From the NCBI RefSeq assembly GCF_004362215.1, contig NZ_SNWR01000001.1:4074001-4138000 (forward strand): a DNA stretch of 64,000 nucleotides, read 5' to 3'. Source of the DNA: Paractinoplanes brasiliensis. GTDB taxonomy: Bacteria; Actinomycetota; Actinomycetes; Mycobacteriales; Micromonosporaceae. Below the pieces are notes generated by a model. That model was given only the letters and a program-made list of their open reading frames with translations. It was not told the origin of the DNA and did no database searches. The stretch's first letter is position 1. Each line of letters starts with the position of its first letter. This document shows positions 26,500 to 35,153 of this stretch, piece after piece. The translations under genes and the position numbers were made by a program.

Positions 26500-27006
26500 T
26501 CAGTCCCAGCCGAAGACCTGTGTGTAGTAGGGCACGCCGTTGGCCGCGTAGACGACACCGGCGCCGATCGACTTGGCGCCGCAGTTGAGCATGTTGGCGC
26601 GGTGCCGCGGGCTGGCCATCCACGCGTCGACCACCTCGCGCGCGGTGCGGTAACCCCAGGCGATGTTCTCGCCCGACGGCTGCTCGTACCCGGCCAGGTG
26701 GGACCGGCGTACGAAGGTGGTGCCGTCGCGCCAGACGTGGCTGAACACGCCGGTGCGGGCCATGTAGAGGCTCTGCCGTACGGAGGCGACCGTCAGCTCC
26801 CGGTCGACCGTGAGCCGGCGGCACCCGTGGGCCCAGCGCTGCCGGTTGGTCATCGTGACGACCTGGGACATCAGGGTGCGCGGGGCGACAACCGTGGTCG
26901 CGGCGCCCGGGGGCGTGGGCGGCACCGGCACCGTGGCGTGCGCCGGAGCGGCTACGGCGAATGCGATCGCCGGCCCGGCCACCAGCGCGATGAGGTGTCG
27001 CAGCAC
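26500..27006 (-). CDS. secreted CAP/SCP-domain protein
   Basis: This is a 168-residue protein starting at GTG 27006, behind a GGAGAGGAG ribosome-binding site. The signal peptide covers residues 1-24 (LVAGPAIAFAVAAPAHA). The CAP domain holds GVFSHVWRDG, SGENIAWGYR, and HRANMLNCGAKSIGAG, with the conserved histidines and glutamates of the cavity. Two cysteines (GCRR, NCGA) may form a disulfide. Bacterial CAP proteins of this YkwD type are secreted; their role is poorly known. Confidence 0.88.
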   Translation of the reverse strand: MLRHLIALVAGPAIAFAVAAPAHATVPVPPTPPGAATTVVAPRTLMSQVVTMTNRQRWAHGCRRLTVDRELTVASVRQSLYMARTGVFSHVWRDGTTFVRRSHLAGYEQPSGENIAWGYRTAREVVDAWMASPRHRANMLNCGAKSIGAGVVYAANGVPYYTQVFGWD

Positions 27007-27408
27007 AGCATGCTCCTCTCCTGGGCTAGGTCGCCCACCTAGGAATATCGGAGCTGTTATCAGGCCGTACGTCCCTTCTTTGCTGGAAACCGGCATGAAC
27101 GGTGCAGAACATGTCAGTCTGAGGGGCTTGGCGATCTCGGCCGACATGGGCACGGATGCCGTCCGACCGGCCGCGCCCGGAAAGGCGAACAGCGGCGTGG
27201 GGAAACGGATAGCCCGGTAATCTGTAACTGTCCGTAAATAGACCGTGACATCACGCTATCGTGGCTTTGCGCGGTTGATTCCGCCGCCGGCGGTCGCCGG
27301 AGCCGAACAGACGACACCGACCCTCCACCGGGCGCCGGCCGGCGTGCGGGCGGACGGTCGTGTCCGGACCCGAGTGCGTGCGAGGGGTGGGGGCATGGTG
27401 AACACAGG
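27007..27408. other. 402-bp non-coding gap with possible promoters
   Basis: This divergent gap separates the CAP gene from the response regulator. It holds a weak flagellar-type promoter match on the plus strand (CTGA 27119-27122, 17 bp, GCCGAC 27140-27145) and an imperfect inverted repeat CGTGA-N2-TCACG at 27244-27255. No convincing ORF, RNA gene or terminator is seen. A long 5' leader for the regulator is possible. Confidence 0.5.
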
Positions 27409-28107
27409 ATGAGTCGCCTACTCGTCGTCGAGGACGATCCGGACATCGCGCTGGCCCTGCGGTTGCTGTTCAGCCGTGCGGGTTACGAGGTGGCGCACGC
27501 CGGCGACGGCCGTGCGGGGCTCAAGGAGGCGTACGCCGAACACCCCGACCTGGTGGTGCTCGACGTGGGCCTGCCCGAGATGGACGGCTGGCAGGTGCTG
27601 GAGCGTCTGCGCGACGTCTCGGACGTGCCGGTGCTGGTGCTGACCGCGCACGGGCAGGAGGCCGAGAAGGTGCGTGGGCTGCGCGGCGGCGCCGACGACT
27701 ACCTCACCAAGCCGTTCGCCAACAACGAGCTGCTGGCACGCGTCGAGGCACTGCTGCGGCGCTCGTCGAGCGGGCAGAACAGCTGGGCCAGCCAGGTCTA
27801 CGACGACGGGCTGGTGCACCTCGACCCGACCAAGCGCCGGGTCTACGTCAAGGGCGACGAGAAACGCCTCACCCCGACCGAGTTCCGGCTGCTCAACGCG
27901 CTGGTCCGGCATGCCGGGGCGGTGCTCAGCCCGAACCAGCTGCTGACTCAGGCCTGGGACGACCCGACCGGCATCGGCCAGGAGCGGGTCAAGTTCGCTG
28001 TGCTGCGCCTGCGCCGCAAGCTCGGCTGGTCCGACCCCGACGATTCACCCATCGAGTCCGTACGTGGATTCGGTTACCGCTACCGCCGTCCCGGCGGAGA
28101 GGCCTGA
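27409..28107 (+). CDS. orphan OmpR/PhoB-type response regulator heading the motility locus
   Basis: This is a 232-residue protein. The receiver domain (residues 1-118) shows the acidic pair EDD, phospho-acceptor Asp in LVVLDVGLPEMDG, the threonine in LVLTAHG, and lysine in YLTKPFANNE. The C-terminal winged-helix DNA-binding domain (about 135-230) has LTPTEFRLLNALVRH and ends ESVRGFGYRYRRPG. No sensor kinase is adjacent; the next gene is cheA. A role as activator of sporangium and flagellar genes, like TcrA of Actinoplanes, is likely from position but not proven. Confidence 0.9.
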   Translation: MSRLLVVEDDPDIALALRLLFSRAGYEVAHAGDGRAGLKEAYAEHPDLVVLDVGLPEMDGWQVLERLRDVSDVPVLVLTAHGQEAEKVRGLRGGADDYLTKPFANNELLARVEALLRRSSSGQNSWASQVYDDGLVHLDPTKRRVYVKGDEKRLTPTEFRLLNALVRHAGAVLSPNQLLTQAWDDPTGIGQERVKFAVLRLRRKLGWSDPDDSPIESVRGFGYRYRRPGGEA

Positions 28108-28203
28108 AACGAGGTTTCCCGTGGGTTGTGGTCTGGGTCTCCTCAGGTGGCCGGGCCGACAACCGATGAGGGCCTTGGGGACGCGAGCAGGAGGTAATGA
28201 AGC

Positions 28204-30549
28204 GTGGAAGATCTTGGTGAAATCGTTGGCGAATTCCTCATGGAGAGCCACGAGAACCTGGACCAGATCGACCGTGACCTGGTCGAGCTCGAGCAGGATC
28301 CCAACTCCCGGGACCTGATCTCGCGCATCTTCCGGGCGATCCACACGATCAAGGGAACCAGCGGCTTCCTGGCCTTCAGCCGCCTCGAAAGGCTGGCCCA
28401 CGCGGGTGAGTCGCTGCTGTCCAAGCTGCGCGACGGTGTCATGCCGGTGACGCCCACGACGATCTCCACCCTGCTCGCCACCATCGACGGCGTCCGCTCG
28501 ATCCTGGCCTCCATCGAGGAGACGCAGGCCGAGGGCGACGTCGACATCGACAGAATCATCGAGCAGGTCAACGCGCAGATGCAGACCGGCGAGGCGGCCC
28601 CGCCGGCCGCCGCGGCGCCCGCCGCCGAGCCGGCCGAGCAGCCCGAGAAGCTCGAGGAGAGGCCGGCGCGTCCGGCGCCCGAGCCGGTGGAGAACCAGCG
28701 CAAACCGATCGGCGAGATCCTGGTCGAGACCGGCGCCGCGCAGGCCTCCGACGTCGGCTCCGCGCTCGCCCAGCAGATCGAGGGCGACGAGCGCAAACTC
28801 GGCACGATCCTGCTCGACGAGGGCAAGGCCCAGCCGGCCGCGGTCAGCGAGGCGTTGCAGGCCCAGACCCCCAAGCGCAGCATCGCCGACAGCGCCATCC
28901 GGGTCGACGTCGACCTGCTGGACACGCTGATGAACATGGTCGGTGAGCTGGTGCTCGCCCGTAACCAGCTGGTCCGCGGCGTGATGGAGACCGGCGACGC
29001 CACCCTCGTACGCAGCGCCCAGCGGCTCGGCATGATCACCAGTGAGCTGCAAGAGGGCATCATGAAGACCCGCATGCAGCCCATCGAGCACATCTGGTCG
29101 AAGCTGCCCCGAGTCGTCCGCGACCTGAGCCAGTCGCTCGGCAAGCAGGTCCAGCTGGTCATGCAGGGCAAGGAGACCGAGCTCGACCGCAGCCTGCTCG
29201 AGGCGGTGAAGGACCCGCTGACCCACCTCGTCCGCAACGCTGTCGACCACGGCATCGAGAACCCGGACCAGCGGATCGCGGCCGGCAAGGACCCCGAGGG
29301 CACGCTCACGCTGCGCGCCTATCACGAGGGCGGGCACGTGGCGGTCGAGGTCGCCGACGACGGCGCCGGCCTCAACGTGGAGCGGATCGCGCAGAAGGCG
29401 GTCGAGAACGGCCTGCTGCGCGCCGATCAGATCCCGAACATGGACCGACGCGACATCATGGCGATGGTCTTCCAGCCCGGCTTCTCGACCGCGGCCAAGG
29501 TGACCAACGTGTCCGGCCGCGGCGTCGGCATGGACGTCGTCAAGACCAACATCGAGAACATCGGCGGCGCGGTCAGTGTCGACTCGACCCCCGGCGAGGG
29601 CACCGTCTGGCGGCTCACCATCCCGCTGACGCTCGCCATCATCCAGGCGCTCACCGTGGACTGCGGCGATCAGCGGTACGTCGTCCCGCAGGTCGCGGTG
29701 CTGGAACTGGTCTTCATCGACGGCCAATCCACCAAGATCGAGTACGCGTCCGGAGCCCCCGTCTACCGGCTTCGGGGCAAACTTCTTCCCCTCGTACGCC
29801 TGGACCGCGCGCTCGGTCTCGACGTGGGTGGCGACCAGGGCGTCTACATCATGGTGCTGCAGGCCGACGGACGGCGCTTCGGCCTGGTCGTCGATCGCGT
29901 GCTCAACACCGAGGAAGTCGTGGTCAAGGCGCTCAACTCGAGGTTCAAGGACATCGGCCTGTACGCCGGGGCGACCATCCTCGGCGACGGCAAGGTGGGC
30001 CTGATCCTCGACGTCTCCTCGCTGGCCCGGCGCAGCCACCTGACGGCCGACGCCGAACGGCAGAACCTCGAGGCCTCGTCGCGGGCGTCCGGGGCCGGCG
30101 GCTCCGGCGAGCGGCTGCTGGTCACCGCGGTCGGCGAACGCCGGGTGGCGATCCCGCTCGACACGGTCACCCGGCTCGAGGAGTTCCCCCGGGACCGGAT
30201 CGAGCACGCCGGTTCCCGCGAGGTCGTGCAGTACCGCGGCCAGATCCTGCCCCTGGTGCGGTTGTCGCACCTGCTCGGGGCGTACGGGGAGGAACCGGAG
30301 GGCGACAACGTCTCGGTCGTCGTCTACAGCGAGGGAGCCCGCAGCGTGGCGCTGGTGGTTGACCGGATCGTGGACATAGCCGAGAACTCGACCACGGCCC
30401 GCCGGGACGCGGAGGAGGACGGGCTGGTCGGGACCGCGGTCATCCAGCAACGCGTGACCGAGCTGCTGGACGTGCGCCGGGCGATCCTGGCCGCCGACCC
30501 GAACTTCTACACCGACCTGGAAAACGACGAGCTGCTGGTGGAGGCCTGA
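28204..30549 (+). CDS. cheA: chemotaxis histidine kinase CheA with two CheW-like domains
   Basis: This is a 781-residue kinase starting at GTG behind AGGAGGT. The Hpt domain has the phospho-histidine in IFRAIHTIKGTSGFL (His47). Residues about 166-228 contain two related 33-residue segments (GEILVETGAAQ... and LGTILLDEGKAQ...) where a P2 CheY-binding domain would normally be. Dimerisation and ATPase domains follow, with HLVRNAVDHGIEN, VADDGAGLN and GRGVGMDVV. The C-terminus has two CheW-like domains (about 445-580 and 640-775). It phosphorylates CheY and CheB in response to receptors; no receptor gene is in the window. Confidence 0.96.
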   Translation: MEDLGEIVGEFLMESHENLDQIDRDLVELEQDPNSRDLISRIFRAIHTIKGTSGFLAFSRLERLAHAGESLLSKLRDGVMPVTPTTISTLLATIDGVRSILASIEETQAEGDVDIDRIIEQVNAQMQTGEAAPPAAAAPAAEPAEQPEKLEERPARPAPEPVENQRKPIGEILVETGAAQASDVGSALAQQIEGDERKLGTILLDEGKAQPAAVSEALQAQTPKRSIADSAIRVDVDLLDTLMNMVGELVLARNQLVRGVMETGDATLVRSAQRLGMITSELQEGIMKTRMQPIEHIWSKLPRVVRDLSQSLGKQVQLVMQGKETELDRSLLEAVKDPLTHLVRNAVDHGIENPDQRIAAGKDPEGTLTLRAYHEGGHVAVEVADDGAGLNVERIAQKAVENGLLRADQIPNMDRRDIMAMVFQPGFSTAAKVTNVSGRGVGMDVVKTNIENIGGAVSVDSTPGEGTVWRLTIPLTLAIIQALTVDCGDQRYVVPQVAVLELVFIDGQSTKIEYASGAPVYRLRGKLLPLVRLDRALGLDVGGDQGVYIMVLQADGRRFGLVVDRVLNTEEVVVKALNSRFKDIGLYAGATILGDGKVGLILDVSSLARRSHLTADAERQNLEASSRASGAGGSGERLLVTAVGERRVAIPLDTVTRLEEFPRDRIEHAGSREVVQYRGQILPLVRLSHLLGAYGEEPEGDNVSVVVYSEGARSVALVVDRIVDIAENSTTARRDAEEDGLVGTAVIQQRVTELLDVRRAILAADPNFYTDLENDELLVEA

Positions 30550-30550
30550 G

Positions 30551-30988
30551 ATGGCGAGCCGTCAGTTCGCCACCTTCGAGGTGGCGGAGCAGCTCTTCGG
30601 GGTCGAGGTGCACACGGTGCAGGAGGTGCTCTCGTACAACGAGTACACCCCTGTGCCGCTCGCGCCGCCGGCCATCGGCGGGCTCTTCAACCTGCGCGGT
30701 CAGGTGATCGCCGCGGTCGACCTGCGGGTCCAGCTCGGCCTGGCCCGCAAGGCGCTCGAAGGCCCGGTGATGAACGTGATCCTGCGCGGCGACGGTGAGC
30801 CGGTGAGCCTGGTGGTGGACCGGATCGGCGAGGTGGTGGACCTCGACGACGACACGTTCGAGCCGCCGCCGGACACGCTCAGCGGGCCCACCCGCGACCT
30901 CGTGGTGGGCACGTTCAAGCTCGACGGGCGGCTGATGCTGGCCCTCGACGTGAACGCGGCCGTCGACACGTACCGCGCCACGACCTGA
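30551..30988 (+). CDS. cheW: chemotaxis coupling protein CheW
   Basis: This is a 145-residue single-domain CheW that links receptors to CheA. It shows the beta-barrel pattern with FATFEVAEQLFGVEV, LPA-type PPAIGGLFNLRGQVIAAVDL, and SLVVDRIGEVVDL. It lies 1 bp after cheA and overlaps the following gene by one base (TGATG). Confidence 0.95.
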   Translation: MASRQFATFEVAEQLFGVEVHTVQEVLSYNEYTPVPLAPPAIGGLFNLRGQVIAAVDLRVQLGLARKALEGPVMNVILRGDGEPVSLVVDRIGEVVDLDDDTFEPPPDTLSGPTRDLVVGTFKLDGRLMLALDVNAAVDTYRATT

Positions 30989-31875
30989 TGTACAGCCTCG
31001 TCAGCGCCCCGGTGCTCGGCTTCGACCTGACCCGTCTCACCGGCGGGTCGGCCACGGCCGAGGTCGTGCTGCGCGGATTGCGGTTGCAGACCGCGGACCT
31101 CCCGCTGCTGGCCGAACGGCTGCCGGACGAGGACACGCGGGGCCCGCTGTGGGTCGAGGTGGAGAGCGCGGCCCGCCGGATGCCGTCGCTCAAGGGCCTG
31201 AACAAGGACGACGCGGCCGCAAGCCTGGCCCTGGTCGAGCGCGCCCCGATCGGCACGGTCGACGCGCTGCTGACCTGCCTGCGGTACGACGTGATGGCGT
31301 GGACCTGGACGGGGACGGGCCGCGACGCCCAGCAGTCCGAGGTCGCGGCCGCGGCGACCGCCCTGATCTGCGACGCCGCCGTGGCCAGCTACCTGCGCGA
31401 GGTGCTCGACGCCGACACCCGCCGCCGGCTCGGGGCCGGCTGGGTCGCGGCCATGCGCAAGCTGCCGGTCGGCGCCCCGATCGACCTGGGCCCGCACCAC
31501 TACACGGTGTCGGCCCTGCTCGACCGGCTGCGCTCGCTGCGGTCGAGCGATCTGGCCCGGCTGCTCACCTCGGCCGAGGACGCCCGCCGCAACGCCGGTG
31601 GCTGGTCCCCGGCCGTTCATTCGGCTTCCTGGGCGGCCTATCTCTCGGATCGGGTCCGAACGGCCGCCGCAGCGCAGATGCTGTTGGTGCAGGCCGTCGA
31701 CACGGCCGCCATTCCCCTGGCCGATCGGGCCGGCGGCGTGTGGAACATGCTCAGCGGCGCGGTGCAAGCGCTCGTGGTGCGGGATCTGCTCGACACCTCG
31801 ACCGCGCACCGGCTGCTGGCCCCCGTCGTGGCCGCGCTCGGGCCCGCGTGGCTGGGTCAGGAGGTGGGCAGGTGA
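30988..31875 (+). CDS. uncharacterised protein in the chemotaxis operon
   Basis: This is a 295-residue, Ala/Leu/Arg-rich, largely helical protein with no transmembrane helix, signal peptide or recognised motif. Both ends overlap neighbours: one base with cheW and GTGA with cheB. It is therefore translated as part of the che operon, and a role in the signalling array is likely from context. The only notable segments are a conserved-looking hydrophobic helix ALICDAAVASYLREVL and a C-terminal helical bundle with repeated Ala/Asp. I do not recognise the family. Confidence 0.7.
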   Translation: MYSLVSAPVLGFDLTRLTGGSATAEVVLRGLRLQTADLPLLAERLPDEDTRGPLWVEVESAARRMPSLKGLNKDDAAASLALVERAPIGTVDALLTCLRYDVMAWTWTGTGRDAQQSEVAAAATALICDAAVASYLREVLDADTRRRLGAGWVAAMRKLPVGAPIDLGPHHYTVSALLDRLRSLRSSDLARLLTSAEDARRNAGGWSPAVHSASWAAYLSDRVRTAAAAQMLLVQAVDTAAIPLADRAGGVWNMLSGAVQALVVRDLLDTSTAHRLLAPVVAALGPAWLGQEVGR

Positions 31876-33071
31876 TTTCGGTCCTCGTTGTCGACGACTC
31901 GGTGGTTGTCCGCCGGCTGATCGTCGACGCTCTCGGCGGCGCCGAGGACATCGAGGTCGTCGGCACGGCGTCCAACGGGCTGCTGGCCCAGGCCAAGATC
32001 GATCAGCTCAAGCCCGACGTGATCACGATGGACATCGAGATGCCGCAGATGGACGGCATCAGCGCGGTCCGCGAGCTGCGCAAGCGGCACAAGCAGATCC
32101 CCGTGATCATGTTCAGCACGCTCTCGGCGTCGGGCGCGACGGCCACCCTGGAGGCGCTCTCGGCGGGCGCGACCGACTACGTGACCAAGCCGAGCAACGT
32201 CGGCTCGGTCAACGAGTCGATCAAGGCGGTCCGCGACGAGCTCGTGCCCAAGATCTATGCGCTGGCCGGCCGGCGCCGTCCGGCGGCCGGCCCGGCTGGT
32301 CCGCCGGCCCGGCCCGGCACCCCGGCCGCGCCCGGCCGTCCGCTGGCCGGACGGCCCGGCTCTGCCCCTCCGCGGGCGGGACTGCCGCCGGCGGCTGGGC
32401 GCCCGGGCGTGACGCCCGCCGGTTCCGGTGCCACCCGTCCGGCCGCCGCGCCGCGCCGGATCGCGCCCGGCGGACGCATCGACATCCTGGCGATCGGCTC
32501 GTCGACCGGCGGCCCGGACGCACTGACCAAGGTGCTGCAGGGCATCCCGGCCGACTTCCCGGTGCCCATCGTCGTCACCCAGCACATGCCCCCCGTCTTC
32601 ACCAGGATGTTCGCCGAACGACTCGACCGCAGCACTCCGCTGCGGGTGGTCGAGGCCGGGGACGGCATGGAGCTGTCGCCCGGCTGGGCCTACATCGCTC
32701 CGGGGGATCAGCACCTGGTGTTTCATCGCCGGGGAACGGCCACGCTGACGCAGCTCAGCGGTGCACCCCCCGAGAACTCCTGCCGCCCGGCCGTGGACGT
32801 CATGTTCCGGTCCGTCGCGGCCCTCTACGGCGCATCGGCGTATGCGACCGTGCTCACCGGAATGGGACATGACGGACGAGGTGGTGCGAAGGTGCTGAGA
32901 GACGCGGGGGCCGAGGTGCTGGCACAGGACGAGGCCACCTCGGTGGTGTGGGGCATGCCGGGCGCCGTAGTCGGCGCGGGACTGGCGGACGAGGTGTTGC
33001 CGCTCGACCGGATCGCCGCGCACCTGGTGAACCGGGTCAAGTCCGGCCGGTCGGCGGCGGTGGCCCGATGA
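31872..33071 (+). CDS. cheB: CheB protein-glutamate methylesterase
   Basis: This is a 399-residue protein starting at GTG 31872. The receiver domain (1-120) has VVDDSVVVRR and phospho-acceptor DVITMDIEMPQMDG. A Pro/Ala/Gly-rich linker of about 60 residues (135-200) is longer than usual. The methylesterase domain has the catalytic Ser in IGSSTGGPDAL, His in TQHMPPVFT, and Asp in MGHDGRGG. It removes methyl groups from receptors during adaptation and is paired with cheR (ATGA overlap). Confidence 0.96.
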   Translation: MISVLVVDDSVVVRRLIVDALGGAEDIEVVGTASNGLLAQAKIDQLKPDVITMDIEMPQMDGISAVRELRKRHKQIPVIMFSTLSASGATATLEALSAGATDYVTKPSNVGSVNESIKAVRDELVPKIYALAGRRRPAAGPAGPPARPGTPAAPGRPLAGRPGSAPPRAGLPPAAGRPGVTPAGSGATRPAAAPRRIAPGGRIDILAIGSSTGGPDALTKVLQGIPADFPVPIVVTQHMPPVFTRMFAERLDRSTPLRVVEAGDGMELSPGWAYIAPGDQHLVFHRRGTATLTQLSGAPPENSCRPAVDVMFRSVAALYGASAYATVLTGMGHDGRGGAKVLRDAGAEVLAQDEATSVVWGMPGAVVGAGLADEVLPLDRIAAHLVNRVKSGRSAAVAR

Positions 33072-33913
33072 CGCTCTCGCAGGCCGAGTTCAACTTCGTA
33101 TCGCAGCTCGTTCGGCGCGAGGCCTCGATCGTGCTCGCGCCCGGCAAGGAATACCTGGTCGAGGCGCGGCTCATCCCGGTGGCCAGGGCGGTGGGCGCGG
33201 CCAACGTCAACGAGTTCCTGGCCGACCTGCAACGCCGCCCCGACCCGGCCCGGCAGCGCAAGATCATCGACGCGTTGACCACGAACGAGACGTCGTGGTT
33301 CCGCGATCGGGAGCCGTTCACGGCGCTCACCGAGGTCGTCCTGCCCGAGCTGGTCAAGTCGCGCGGCGCGACCCGCAAGCTACGGGTCTGGTCGGCGGCC
33401 AGTTCCAGCGGTCAGGAGGCGTACAGCCTGGCCATCACCATGCAGGAGAACCTGCCGCCGGGTTGGAACTACGAGATCATGGGCACCGACATCTCGACCG
33501 AGATGGTCAAGCGGGCCGAGACCGCCGAGTACAGCCAGGTCGAGGTGAACCGGGGCCTGCCGGCGGCGCAGCTGGTGCAGTACTTCGAGCGGGCCGGCGC
33601 ACACTGGCGGATCACTCAGGCGCTGCGCCGCAACGTGTCGTTCCGGCTCATGAACCTCACCGCGCCGCTGCCGGCGATGCAGCCGTTCGACGTCATCTTC
33701 CTGCGCAACGTCCTCATCTACTTCGATGTCGCGACCAAGCGCACCGTGCTGCAGAACGTCGCCAAGCTGCTCCGCCCGGACGGCTGGCTGTTCCTGGGCG
33801 CAGCCGAGACCACGATCGGCATCGACGACAACTACGAGCGTGTGGCCGCCGGCCGCACCTCCGCCTACCGAGTCCGAAGCGGGGCGTCCGTGGGCGCCGC
33901 GAGAAGGGGATGA
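33068..33913 (+). CDS. cheR: CheR chemotaxis methyltransferase
   Basis: This is a 281-residue SAM-dependent methyltransferase that methylates receptor glutamates. An N-terminal helical CheR domain leads to TTNETSWFRDREPF, then the SAM-binding VWSAASSSGQEAYSLA, GTDIST, and the NVLIYFD motif in FLRNVLIYFD. It overlaps cheB and the next cheY by four bases each. Confidence 0.96.
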   Translation: MTLSQAEFNFVSQLVRREASIVLAPGKEYLVEARLIPVARAVGAANVNEFLADLQRRPDPARQRKIIDALTTNETSWFRDREPFTALTEVVLPELVKSRGATRKLRVWSAASSSGQEAYSLAITMQENLPPGWNYEIMGTDISTEMVKRAETAEYSQVEVNRGLPAAQLVQYFERAGAHWRITQALRRNVSFRLMNLTAPLPAMQPFDVIFLRNVLIYFDVATKRTVLQNVAKLLRPDGWLFLGAAETTIGIDDNYERVAAGRTSAYRVRSGASVGAARRG

Positions 33914-34305
33914 CGCCGATGCGCGCCATGGTGATCGACGATTCCCGCGCGATGCGCATGATCCTCAAACGCATCGTCACCAAGCTGAACTTCGAGGCGG
34001 TGGAAGCGGGTGACGGACAGGAGGCGCTCGACCTCCTGAACGAGATGTCGGAGGTGCCCGAGCTGGCCCTCATCGACTGGAACATGCCGAACATGAACGG
34101 GCTCGAGTTCGTCACGCACGCGCGGGCCGACCCCCGCCTGCGGGAGATGACGCTGGTCATGGTCACCACCGAGAGCGAACAGAGCCAGATCGTCCGGGCG
34201 CTCGCCGCGGGCGCCCACGAATACGTGATCAAACCCTTCACCGAGGGGGCCATGATCGAGAAGCTGGCCCTGCTGGGCCTCGTCCCGACCGGAGCGAACT
34301 CATGA
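33910..34305 (+). CDS. cheY: CheY-like response regulator 1
   Basis: This is a 131-residue single receiver domain. The acidic pair in MVIDDSRAMR, phospho-acceptor in LALIDWNMPNMNG, a threonine in MVTTESEQ, and lysine in EYVIKPFTEG are all present. It is expected to be phosphorylated by CheA and to bind the flagellar switch. It is coupled by ATGA overlaps on both sides (cheR, cheX). Confidence 0.93.
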   Translation: MTPMRAMVIDDSRAMRMILKRIVTKLNFEAVEAGDGQEALDLLNEMSEVPELALIDWNMPNMNGLEFVTHARADPRLREMTLVMVTTESEQSQIVRALAAGAHEYVIKPFTEGAMIEKLALLGLVPTGANS

Positions 34306-34787
34306 GCATCGAAGTCGAGGTCAATGAGAACGACCTCGCCGAGATGGTGGAGCAGGTGTGGGAGTCGTATCTGGATCCCGAGGGCGTGAGCCCGCTGATC
34401 CCGACCTACGACGAGAACCAGCCGTCCGAAGTGCACTCCTCCGTCTCCATCACCGGTTCCTGGACCGGATTCGTCGTCTACGCCTCCTCGACCGCGGCGG
34501 CTCGCCGTGCCGCGGCTGCCTTTCTGGCCATGGAACCGGAGGAGGTGAGCGACGAGGACCTCTCCGACGTGCTTGGTGAACTCGCCAACATCGTCGGTGG
34601 GAACGTCAAGGCGATGCTGCCGCCCGGTGCGCTTCTGTCGCTGCCGCAGGTGGTGCTCGCCCCTGAAGCGACGGCGCGCTTTCCCCACACCGAGAGAGTC
34701 AGCGGAGTGTACGGGCTGTGGGAGGGCGAGCCGGTGTCGATTTCCATGTGGCATGGCCGCGGTGACAACAAGGAGGGCGCGGAATGA
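34302..34787 (+). CDS. cheX: CheX-like CheY-P phosphatase
   Basis: This is a 161-residue protein of the CheC/CheX/FliY phosphatase group. The catalytic ExxN motif is visible in LGELANIVGGNVKAMLP (Glu and Asn three residues apart). The acidic N-terminal part and the beta sheet SVSITGSWTGFVVY match CheX. It would dephosphorylate one of the flanking CheY proteins and sits between the two cheY genes with four-base overlaps. Confidence 0.85.
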   Translation: MSIEVEVNENDLAEMVEQVWESYLDPEGVSPLIPTYDENQPSEVHSSVSITGSWTGFVVYASSTAAARRAAAAFLAMEPEEVSDEDLSDVLGELANIVGGNVKAMLPPGALLSLPQVVLAPEATARFPHTERVSGVYGLWEGEPVSISMWHGRGDNKEGAE

Positions 34788-35146
34788 AGATTCTCATCGC
34801 TGACGACAGTCGGGTGATGCGCCAGATCGTGGTCCGCACCCTGCGGCAGGCCGGATTCGGCGATCACGACCTGATCGAGGCAGCCAACGGGCAAGAGGCC
34901 TTCGACAAGGTGAAATCGGAGAGTCCCGATCTGGTGCTCTCCGACTGGAACATGCCAGAAATGACCGGTATCGAGGTTCTTCGGAAACTTCGTGCGGCCG
35001 GGAACGACGTCAAGTTCGGGTTTGTGACGTCCGAGAGCACCCCCGAGATGAAGGAACAGGCGGACTCCGCCGGTGCTCTCTTTTTCATCGTGAAGCCGTT
35101 CTCAGCTGAGCGATTCGACGAGGTCTTCGCTCCAATTTTGGGATGA
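34784..35146 (+). CDS. cheY: CheY-like response regulator 2
   Basis: This is a 120-residue receiver domain with ILIADDSRVMRQ, phospho-acceptor in LVLSDWNMPEMTG, VTSEST, and lysine in FIVKPFSAE. It is the second CheY in the operon, and one copy may act as a phosphate sink. The local base composition is less GC-rich than that of its neighbours. Confidence 0.93.
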   Translation: MKILIADDSRVMRQIVVRTLRQAGFGDHDLIEAANGQEAFDKVKSESPDLVLSDWNMPEMTGIEVLRKLRAAGNDVKFGFVTSESTPEMKEQADSAGALFFIVKPFSAERFDEVFAPILG

Positions 35147-35153
35147 TTACGAC

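Noticed and set aside
28136..28160. FliA-type promoter directly before cheA
   Set aside because: A GCCGAC box exists at 28155-28160, but no CTCA-like -35 stands at 15-17 bp spacing; the only CTCA is 9 bp away.
28045..30450. 801-codon minus-strand frame opposite cheA
   Set aside because: cheA carries every kinase motif on the plus strand; the opposite frame has none.
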